From contig OY969556.1 in the NCBI GenBank assembly GCA_963701015.1, positions 2,666,001-2,730,000 of the forward strand: 64,000 nt of DNA, read 5' to 3'. The position numbers and the translations under genes were made by a program. Below the pieces are notes generated by a model. It was not told the origin of the DNA. It made no database searches and saw nothing but the letters and a program-made list of their open reading frames with translations. This document shows, piece after piece, positions 55,301-63,317 of the stretch; position 1 is the stretch's first letter; every line of letters begins with the position of its first letter. Source of the stretch: MFD09286-c1 sp963701015 (GTDB taxonomy: Bacteria; Bacteroidota; Bacteroidia; Bacteroidales; DTGW01).

Positions 55301-57652
55301 TTATTTTACAATTAACGATTTATTGAGTATTAAATTTTTAGAAATCATTTTATATATATAAATGCCTGGCATAAGATTATTTATATTAACTTCTATTTCT
55401 CTTTCACCACATATTTCGTCATTAAACAGGGTTTGTAACTGAACACCCTGCATGTTATATAATGTGATTATAACTTTTTGGGGGACGTTTACCCCAAAAT
55501 AAATTTTAGTATTCCCGGTTGCAGGATTTGGAATATTTTGATGAAGATAAACATCGTTATAATTACTCTTAAGTTCATTGATATTAGTTAATACAATAGA
55601 ATCGCGATAAAGCGCTGAATCGGGTATAATTTGCTTTATTAAATTTGAAGTTGAATAAGATAACCCAAGTAAAGGACTCCCAACTGAACCATGAAAATAG
55701 TTTATTCTTAGTGAGTGCATTCCAGGCTTTAAACCAACCGATCCATTCAATTCGGTTGCTTGATGAACGCCATCATTTAAAATAATATTGTAATTGTCAA
55801 CAAATAGTTCACTACCATCTTTTGAATTGAGATAAAAAGTATATAAATCTTTCTGGTCAATATTTATATAGCCTTGATAGGATACTGCAAAATTTATTGA
55901 ATCCTTGTCTTTGTCAACTTCAAAATTATGAACGCTATCTTTTCTTATTGGTTTTAAACTATTGAAATTTGGCAAACTTGTGTAATTTCCCTTATAATAA
56001 TAGTAATTTATTCCCTTAACAATTTTTGAAGTAATTATAGCATCAAGGTATTTAACAGGTGGATTTAAACCATAAACTACCAATTGTTTCGAAAAAGTAG
56101 GTTCATAAACTTTTCCGTTCACTACAATTGGAGCATTAAATTTGGCATAATTACCAAGCGGATCACGAATTTTATTTTGTTCACTATTCCAAATTTCTTT
56201 ACTAACATCTGAAGCATCGAAAGCCCTCAAAATACCGGGAACAGCATTCCCGTTTGCATCGCCCGATGCCGCTATATTAGCCCACACAATCCCTGTTCCT
56301 TTTAAAGTATCATTACTCGATACAGTTAACATTCCTCCGGGATAAAGTGCTGTAACATTGCTGGTAGAAGACGGAGTAACAACAAATCCATTACCATTTC
56401 TTTTAAATGCTTTAAGCTTATCATCGGCACTCCAGGCAAATAAATAACCACCGGAATTATTTTCCCAGTAAGCTACAGAACTATGCAGGGGCACCTAAAA
56501 ATGTATTAAAACTTTGAAAAATCTGGCTATCACACTTGCAGGCACTTGTATTATATTGCCCCATTTTAGTTTTATTCACCACGTATAGTTCCCCCGATTT
56601 GTTCCCACCAATTAACATATTACTATTTGGCACAATTACAGGTGCATCCACACCCAGGTCACCATCTATTGATTGTAAATAAGCTTGGTTATAGGGAGTA
56701 AAATAATCTATTACATTCAATGAATCGCTTGTAGGATGAAGTTTAATAAAGCTATCACCAAAATTTCGACCTGATGTATTTGCATTAAAATCGCCATTAC
56801 CTGTAGAATAATATAAATCGCCATTCTCATCTATAGATAGCCCTGGCCCGACATCCAAATACCACCTTCAGTACCATCGGGAGTAGTATTAAAAACATAT
56901 TTTTGTTTTAAACTATCACAAGTATATCCTAAAACCCAACCATGATATGGATCGGTATCAGCATAACCTGAGAATGCTATGTAAACAATACCCTTTGAAA
57001 GAACCAGTGCCGGACGTTGTAATTGCTGTTTGCTATCAAAATTTACTATGCCTCCAACACTTCCTGCACCTACGCCATTTACCGATGCCTTTAATATTAC
57101 CGGGCTGTTGTATTTTATTTGACCATTCGTAATATCAATTGCGTATAATTTATGAAAATACTTGCCACTGTCTTTAATAAATGCAACGGCATATAAAGTA
57201 TTTGTACTTGTATCAATAACAGGAGTGCTAGTTATACCAATTTCTACCTGAATATCATGATATGCACCATAACGGTAGCCAAAATTCAGATCGGGAACAG
57301 GGCACGATGGACCAAGTGATATTTTCCACAGTGGAGCAGTTAAAGAATCAGCATCATAGGCATATATTGAATTATGCATAGTTGCTATGAATATTACATT
57401 TCTTTTATTTTGCCCGTTTATTGCCAGGTTTGGCACATAAAGCGGCTGTGCATAAGTGTGCCCGTCAATTGGATATGCATATAAAAATCCAAAGCTATCT
57501 GCCTTCACATTCAAGGTTGTGAGTACCTTTTCTTTATTAAAATACCATCCATTACGGTTATTATCGCCTCTTTGGGTTAACATATAAACCTGGGCATTAA
57601 TACCATTAACACTTAAAAATAATAACATTATTATACTCAATTTTATCTTCAT
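55301..57652 (-). pseudogene. T9SS-secreted PQQ-like beta-propeller protein with PA14-like domain, two frameshifts
   Basis: Three consecutive frames form one protein of about 780 aa: 57652-56831 (signal peptide and propeller blades), 56858-56481 (blades such as GGNKSGELYVVNKTKMG) and 56494-55301 (more blades, then a PA14-like part KDLYTFYLNSKDGSELFVDNY). A type IX secretion C-terminal sorting domain ends it (YLHQNIPNPATGNTKIYFG ... GIYIYKMI). The frame changes near 56845 (at GGGCCAGGG) and near 56490 (at a CCCC run). It may be a decayed gene or hold short-tract sequencing errors. It runs against the cassette genes. Confidence 0.82.
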
Positions 57653-58082
57653 ATTTCACATATTTAAGCGTTTAAATATTTAAACATATGAATAAGCTAA
57701 TTGTTTTCTATGGTTATAGTAATAGTTCTGTGAAATTTATTTTACACCGGCCGGAGTTTAAATCAATTTTATACAATAATTTTTAATTAGTATCTGTCTT
57801 TAATATCAACAAACCCTGACAGGGTTATTATTAATCAAAGTTGGTCAGTTACTAATTCCATTACAATAAGTTTTGAGAAAAACCCTGTCAGGGTTTGTTG
57901 TCAATAGCTACAGCCTATTTTATAAATTAACCGTTATTTATAACCATTCTAAGGCTTCTATTCCAAATATATTTTTACTTTTAAGGTGAAAATCAGGGAA
58001 TTTGTGGGCAGGGTTATTTTAATTGTAAAATGAAATGAATTTTATTTTATGAATGAAAAGAATTCAATTGATAAAATAAAAA
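57653..58082. other. Intergenic region upstream of the propeller pseudogene
   Basis: About 430 bp holding the presumed promoter of the minus-strand pseudogene and a paired palindromic repeat (57807-57900). No gene is visible. Confidence 0.4.
57807..57900. repeat. REP-like paired palindrome
   Basis: A 20-bp sequence (57807-57826) is repeated as a perfect inverted copy at 57881-57900. Each arm contains the palindrome AACCCTGACAGGGTT, so either arm can fold alone or the two can pair across a 54-bp spacer. It is probably a dispersed intergenic repeat or a miniature mobile element. Confidence 0.75.
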
Positions 58083-58111
58083 ATGCGTCATATAATAACG
58101 CTTAATTGGTT

Positions 58112-58118
58112 GTTGTGC
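58112..58118 (+). repeat. Candidate degenerate right core at the interruption's end
   Basis: GTTGTGC followed by GC lies 19 bp before the next gene. The cassette's left core (AGTGCCCAAC at attC-27) predicts GTTGGGCACT, so 7 of the first 9 bases agree. It may mark where the intact array resumes. Confidence 0.35.
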
Positions 58119-58136
58119 GCAATTAAACTCATCATT

Positions 58137-58805
58137 ATGAGATATTATTTTTATAGGTCTTTTTTATTATTTTATTTTTTTTTAAGTTGTAATGTTGATA
58201 TAAAAAGTCAAGATACAATTGCTAAAAATATTTTTATTTCATTAAACTCTGGATGTTTTCTTCAAGGACAAGAGTTTCTTAAATCAAATTATTATATGAA
58301 TCCTATATATAGTAATTATGTATTTATAAATGGTTTTACAATTGGGATACCGACTTCAGATAAACTGTTTCATCTATATATAAAAGGGATGTATTTCAAA
58401 GACAAAGGTATCCTTCGAACATATAATATTGGTGATCTCATTTCACCCATTGAAACAATTGGGAGTTCCACCTTAACTTCATATATATTCAATCTTGGAT
58501 GTCAATATATTTTTCTTTATTCAAAACGATTTGATATGTTTGTTCAAGGAGGATTAACTGGACAACATCTAAAAATAATTGAATTAAATGGAGGAGGTGA
58601 AGATTTGGGAGTTACTTCTTTTTTTCTTGGTTTTGGATTGGAACTAAATGCAAATAAAATTCCAATTAGTGTATTTTCAGAAGTTCAATTCAATGATGGA
58701 TTTTTCGTTATTCCATTTGTTATGCATGGAAACTTTAATACATATAATTTGGGGACTAATATAAATATTGGAATAAAGTATTATATTAGTAAAATTAAAT
58801 ATTAA
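58137..58805 (+). CDS. Outer-membrane protein of unknown function (cassette 27)
   Basis: 222 aa from ATG 58137; an upstream in-frame ATG at 58083 lies before the candidate cassette boundary and is less likely. The signal peptide is FLLFYFFLSCNVDIKSQ (a Cys within it leaves a lipoprotein possible). The rest shows amphipathic strands (FIYIKGMYFKDKG-type; YIFNLGCQYIFLYSKRFDMFVQGGLTG; TSFFLGFGLELN) and ends with a strand, NIGIKYYISKI, suggesting a small barrel. Confidence 0.65.
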   Translation: MRYYFYRSFLLFYFFLSCNVDIKSQDTIAKNIFISLNSGCFLQGQEFLKSNYYMNPIYSNYVFINGFTIGIPTSDKLFHLYIKGMYFKDKGILRTYNIGDLISPIETIGSSTLTSYIFNLGCQYIFLYSKRFDMFVQGGLTGQHLKIIELNGGGEDLGVTSFFLGFGLELNANKIPISVFSEVQFNDGFFVIPFVMHGNFNTYNLGTNINIGIKYYISKIKY

Positions 58806-58809
58806 AAGT

Positions 58810-58939
58810 GCCCAACACCGGTTACACCCAATGCGGGTTTCAGTGGTTTGTATAGTTCAGTAAGTTTTTGTTACATTTGTGCAACCAGATAAATATTGCA
58901 AGTAAAACCCGTACTGGCGGTTATCCTCGAACGTTGGGC
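58810..58939 (+). repeat. attC-27 (type A')
   Basis: Left core GCCCAAC, right core GTTGGGC. Its cassette start is degenerate (see 58112). Right arm CCCGTACTGGCGGTTATCC as in attC-2. Contains TTTG-N21-TACATTTG. Confidence 0.9.
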
Positions 58940-59042
58940 GTAATTCCGATTCTTTCTAAATTATGTATAACAAATTTTTTATTACATTTATATTCCAGTT
59001 GGCTAAACCTATTATTAATTATTTCAAATTAATTAACACAAC

Positions 59043-61145
59043 ATGAAAAAATTCAAATTATTTATTGTGGGAATTCTCCTTTCATCTGGAGTTTTTGCTC
59101 AGGTAAAATTAAGCAACATTGTGGCTTTTTATTCATTTAGTAGTAGCAATAGTAGTTCATTATCTATTGAAGATGAATCGGGTAATTACAACAATGCTGC
59201 TGTATATAATGGAATTGGTTTTGTTCCAGACAGAAATGGTGTTTCAGAACACGCAGCAAATATTGGTGGAGAAAGTTATTATTATAACTTTTTAGTTATT
59301 AATGAAGACAGTAGTATTAACAGTTTAAATAATATGAATGGAGCTTCTTTTGTGTTTTGGTATAGGAAAAATGAAACACCTGCCACTATTTCTTTCAATT
59401 ATTCTCCAATTATTTCTATTAAAAATTCATTGAAAAAGAAATATGAATTGAATTTCATTCAAAGCTCTAAACAGATTCAATTAGCCTACTTCAGTAATAC
59501 TTTAAAAACTGACTCATTTACCAGTATTTCTAATATTACTAACAATGTTTGGTATTGTATTGCCTTTACAATTGATTTTACAAATAAACAGATGGCAGTT
59601 TATATCAATGGCACCAAAGAGGGCTCTGCAACTATCCAATTCTCTTTACCTTCAAACCCGGAAATTGATATAGCGAAATGGGCTCTTTTTTCTGCTACAT
59701 ATGATGATTTCTCAATTTACAACAGGGTATTAAGCCAGGATGAGGTTAAAACAATTTATATAAATTGCACAGCCACTCTTCCGGTTACGCAAAATATAGA
59801 AAGCTGCAGTGTTGACAAAGTTGAAGCGTCGAATGGAACAAATTACAATTGGTATAAAACAGAAACAGGAGGATCTCCAGTGAGTACCAATAATCCTTAC
59901 TTTGTTTCAATTACAAAGACTGATACTCTTTATGTTTCTAATACTGCAGATAATTGCGAAAGCCAGCGTGTTCCACTTATCATAACAGTTAAACCCAATC
60001 CATTACCCTTAGGTGTTATAGATGGCAAAAAGAATGTTTTTGTGGATAGTATTGAAAAATATAGTGTTGAAAGCAGAAACGGATCGATGTATTATTGGAC
60101 TATTTCCGGAGGTACTGGCTCAAGTTTAACCAATGAAATTTCTGTTCTGTGGAAAACTGAAGGAAAGAGAAGCATTAAGGTTTATGAGGTAAATAATAGT
60201 CAATGCAACGGAGATGAAATATTTTCTGATATTACGGTTACCAATCCCAACCCTCCGAAAAAAGAAATTGTTGCTCTATATCATTTGAATGGAAATGCTA
60301 ATGATGCAAGTGATAACGGCAATAATGGAACTATTTTTGAAGTAACACCCATAACTGATAGGTTAGGTAATGACTCATCAGCTCTCAAATTTGATGGTAT
60401 AAATGACTACATATCTATTGAAAACACTTTTGATTTTCCATCCCGAACAATTAGTTTTTGGTTTAAAGCTTATGATGATAGCTATTCTGATTACCGCATA
60501 ATTTATTGTTCTGACAATCCAAATTTAAATTATGGATTAGTTTATGCAACATTGTTATTTCGTAATAATGGTTTAAAATTGCTTATGTCTATTGCAAATG
60601 TAACTGAGATCACCTACTCAATAGTTACAAATAAATGGTACCAGGTTTCATTAGTTAGTACTTCTGATAGTATGGCAAGTTTTTTTGTAGATGGCAAACT
60701 TGTCGTTTCTCAAAAAATCACAGAATATTTGACCTCCAATGCAGGGTTAAATCAAACTATTATTGGTTCTTCGAGATTAATTAATGGCAGATATTTTAAA
60801 GGCGAATTGGATGAAATGAAAATATACAACTATTCGCTAACAGCCTCAAATATTGATTCGATCTATAGTATAGAAGCTCCAACAGAAAATGTAATCATTG
60901 AGTCAAATTGTACTTTTAAAATATATCCAAATCCAACAAAAATTGGTTATATAACAATTTACTCAGAAATGTTGACAAGAGGGGCTAAAATTACAGTTAA
61001 GAACATTGCAGGAATAACTTTAAAGAATATTCATTGCCAGAATAATCCATGCAAGCTTTATTTAACGGGATTGCTCAAAGGCATGTACTTCGTTGAATTC
61101 ACTTCTGGAAGAAAAAAAATGGTACGCAAACTCATTATTGAATAG
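59043..61145 (+). CDS. T9SS-secreted double LamG-domain protein (cassette 28)
   Basis: 700 aa, the largest cassette gene outside the SusCD block. Signal peptide (FKLFIVGILLSSGVFAQ); a first LamG/concanavalin-like domain (~25-240, IVAFYSFSSSNSS...); an Ig-like middle region (~250-395); a second LamG domain (~400-605, EIVALYHLNGNANDASDNGNN). A type IX sorting tail ends it (FKIYPNPTKIGYITIYSE ... LKGMYFVEFTSGRKKMVRKLIIE). Such proteins are exported to the cell surface and may bind carbohydrate or act as adhesins. It shows cassettes here can carry cargo for a Bacteroidota-specific secretion system. Confidence 0.85.
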   Translation: MKKFKLFIVGILLSSGVFAQVKLSNIVAFYSFSSSNSSSLSIEDESGNYNNAAVYNGIGFVPDRNGVSEHAANIGGESYYYNFLVINEDSSINSLNNMNGASFVFWYRKNETPATISFNYSPIISIKNSLKKKYELNFIQSSKQIQLAYFSNTLKTDSFTSISNITNNVWYCIAFTIDFTNKQMAVYINGTKEGSATIQFSLPSNPEIDIAKWALFSATYDDFSIYNRVLSQDEVKTIYINCTATLPVTQNIESCSVDKVEASNGTNYNWYKTETGGSPVSTNNPYFVSITKTDTLYVSNTADNCESQRVPLIITVKPNPLPLGVIDGKKNVFVDSIEKYSVESRNGSMYYWTISGGTGSSLTNEISVLWKTEGKRSIKVYEVNNSQCNGDEIFSDITVTNPNPPKKEIVALYHLNGNANDASDNGNNGTIFEVTPITDRLGNDSSALKFDGINDYISIENTFDFPSRTISFWFKAYDDSYSDYRIIYCSDNPNLNYGLVYATLLFRNNGLKLLMSIANVTEITYSIVTNKWYQVSLVSTSDSMASFFVDGKLVVSQKITEYLTSNAGLNQTIIGSSRLINGRYFKGELDEMKIYNYSLTASNIDSIYSIEAPTENVIIESNCTFKIYPNPTKIGYITIYSEMLTRGAKITVKNIAGITLKNIHCQNNPCKLYLTGLLKGMYFVEFTSGRKKMVRKLIIE

Positions 61146-61256
61146 CAGATTTAATGAAACAATTACTGAAGAAAAAGTGTTTTATTGAATATATTTTTTA
61201 ATGAAGTCCTAATTTACTCACTTGTAAAAATAGGATAGGCTAAAAAAGGAAACTAC

Positions 61257-61389
61257 TCCCAACAAAGGTTTTACCTGCAATACGGGTTTCAGTGGTTTGC
61301 AAAGTTCAGTAAGTTTTTATTACATTTGTGCAACCAGATAATTATTGCAAGTAAATCCGACACTGCGGTGTAGCCTGGAAGCGTTAGCG
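61257..61389 (+). repeat. attC-28 (last site; type A with a type E-like left arm)
   Basis: Left core TCCCAAC, right core GTTAGCG. TACTCCCAAC matches the complement of GTTGGGCGTA in 9/10, with the mismatch inside the 7-base core. Contains TTTG-N21-TACATTTG. The right arm has drifted (AAATCCGACACTGCGG). No further attC occurs in the remaining 2.6 kb. Confidence 0.88.
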
Positions 61390-61673
61390 GCAATGGAACT
61401 GCCGATTCAAGACATTAGATTGATTATTTTAAATCTATTATATTCGGATATTGGAACTTTTATTTGCAGAAATTGCAAATGTTCAACTTAATTTTTGCAG
61501 TTTTCCTTTAAATTAACATTTCAATAATCATTAATTAATAATTTCTGATTAAAACATTAATTGTAATAGAAATTTTAGAATTAAATTCAAAATGATATTT
61601 TGCAATTGCAAAAAACAATTTGAATTCAATATTATTAAGATGTTATTTTGGATATCAAATAAAAAAAAATATC
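61390..61673. other. Non-coding stretch after the last attC
   Basis: 284 bp of AT-rich sequence between the array end and the next lipoprotein gene. It is read by the promoter consensus in attC-28. Nothing else is seen. Confidence 0.4.
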
Positions 61674-63317
61674 ATGAAAAATATTAGACCCTTTCCTGTT
61701 TTCAAAACTTTTCGATTAAAACATTTGAAAAGAAATATTTCATTTCTTATTATAATTGCTTTTTTGAATATGGTTGTGGGTTGTTATTACTATAAGGTGA
61801 ATACCAAAACAAAACTGGCAACGAAAGATATTATAGAATTTCAAAATAATAATAAATTTATAATAGTTCATTCAGGAATACAAATCAAGTACCTTAAGAT
61901 TATTTCAATTGAAAACAATGTATTGTATGGTTCTGTAAGTGATTTTAAAGGCCATCAAAAATACAAAACTACCAATCCGGAAACATCAAACAGGTACAAA
62001 ATAAATAATGAAAGTGACGTTATAAATGAAGTACATATTTATATTTCAGGTTATGTTATAAAAGATAATGGCAAAATATCTTTTCCATTAAGTAGTATTA
62101 CTAAAATTGAAATTTATGATCCGGACCATTTGGCTACTATTGCTTCATGGGTATTTGGGGCTATTGGTATTACAGCCTTAGTTGCAGTTACATTATTTAT
62201 AATTGTTCTTTTAACAAAAAAATCATGCCCGTTCATTTATGTATGGGATGGTAAAGATTATAAATTCACCGGTGAAATTTACAGTGGCGCAGTACATCCA
62301 CCCCTTGAGAGGAACGATTATCTTCCATTACCTGATTTAAAGCAGAAAAATGGTGAATATAATCTTAAAATTACCAATGAAATACATGAAATACAACATA
62401 CAAATCTGACTAAATTAATTGCAATTGATCATCCTGAAGGTTCAACAGTTTTAATAGATAAATATGGTGTAGTTCAAACATCAACAAATATGGAATTTCC
62501 TTTGAGCGCCTGTAATTTAAATGGGAAAAATATATTGAATCTCATTCTGAATAAAGACAGTTTAAGCTATCTAGGCGATGAAGCTATTGAAACAGATGGA
62601 ATTATAATGAATTTCAAACACCCGAAAACTGTTTCCAATTGCAAGCTATTTATACGAGCAAAAAACACCTTCTGGTTAGATTATATTTTTGGTAAATTTT
62701 ATGATTTATTTGGTTCGTCCTTTAACAAATGGAATAATAAGCAAAAAACAGCATCCGAATCGTCGCTCATTAAATGGAGTTTAGATCAAAATATTCCACT
62801 TTCAGTATATATCGAAAAAAACAATAAATGGGAGTTTGTCGATTATTATAATCTCTCAGGCCCAATGGCCTATAAAGAAGATGTATTGCCAATTGATTTG
62901 ACTGGAATTGATAGCGACACTATAAAAATAAAACTTGAATCAGGATCATATTTCTGGGATATTGATTATGTTGGCGCTGACTTTACAAAAAATCTTGAAT
63001 TAAAAAGTTTGGAAGTACCACTTCAAAATGCCGTAAACAATAAAGGAGAAAATATTACCAATCTACTGAAAGATGACGACAGTACATATTATATTCAGCC
63101 AAATGTTGGTGATGAAGCGATGTTGACATTTTCTGCACCTAAAACAAAGTCAACTAACCGATCAGTTTTTCTCCATAGTAAAGGTTATTATGAAATTTTA
63201 AGAAACCCTTCCGGAATTGCTGATAGAAAATATTTAGTAGAGTTCAGAAAACCTGGTCGATTTAACAAGTTTTCAATAGAAATGCTGCAATTATATAATA
63301 AAAATAATAAGAAATAA
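61674..63317 (+). CDS. Lipoprotein with an internal membrane helix, unknown function
   Basis: 547 aa from ATG 61674 (an in-frame TTG at 61620 is less likely). The N-terminus is a lipoprotein-type signal (LIIIAFLNMVVGC). A membrane helix lies near residues 160-182 (WVFGAIGITALVAVTLFIIVLL), followed by SCPFIYVWDGKDYKFTGEIYSGAVHPPLERNDYLPLP, a motif recurring in a Bacteroidota protein family without a known role. The remainder is beta-rich. The next gene begins directly at its stop codon, so it is co-transcribed with a radical SAM gene. It follows the last attC but has no attC of its own in the window. Confidence 0.7.
   Translation: MKNIRPFPVFKTFRLKHLKRNISFLIIIAFLNMVVGCYYYKVNTKTKLATKDIIEFQNNNKFIIVHSGIQIKYLKIISIENNVLYGSVSDFKGHQKYKTTNPETSNRYKINNESDVINEVHIYISGYVIKDNGKISFPLSSITKIEIYDPDHLATIASWVFGAIGITALVAVTLFIIVLLTKKSCPFIYVWDGKDYKFTGEIYSGAVHPPLERNDYLPLPDLKQKNGEYNLKITNEIHEIQHTNLTKLIAIDHPEGSTVLIDKYGVVQTSTNMEFPLSACNLNGKNILNLILNKDSLSYLGDEAIETDGIIMNFKHPKTVSNCKLFIRAKNTFWLDYIFGKFYDLFGSSFNKWNNKQKTASESSLIKWSLDQNIPLSVYIEKNNKWEFVDYYNLSGPMAYKEDVLPIDLTGIDSDTIKIKLESGSYFWDIDYVGADFTKNLELKSLEVPLQNAVNNKGENITNLLKDDDSTYYIQPNVGDEAMLTFSAPKTKSTNRSVFLHSKGYYEILRNPSGIADRKYLVEFRKPGRFNKFSIEMLQLYNKNNKK

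Larger units (their letters stand above)
23886..61389 (+). mobile_element. Integron-type gene cassette array with 28 attC sites and no integrase in the window
   Basis: Twenty-seven complete and one truncated attC-like sites of about 130 bp share one orientation and each follow one gene or a small gene group. Every complete site has a left core ending in AAC, a right core beginning GTT, and matching internal arms such as ATGCGGGTTA and TAAATCCCGCA. In 26 of 28 cassettes the first ten bases are the reverse complement of the ten bases ending the left core of that cassette's own site (17 perfect, nine with one mismatch). This is expected only if cassettes excise as circles and rejoin at G^TT. The similarity among sites is that of a sedentary chromosomal array. 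Two foreign-looking interruptions occur, at 31.7-38.1 kb and 55.1-58.1 kb. Confidence 0.93.

Noticed and set aside
24698..61389. The ~130-bp repeats as CRISPR, REP or insertion-sequence ends
   Set aside because: They are too long for CRISPR, always follow genes in one direction, and obey the cassette-end pairing rule, which those alternatives do not predict.
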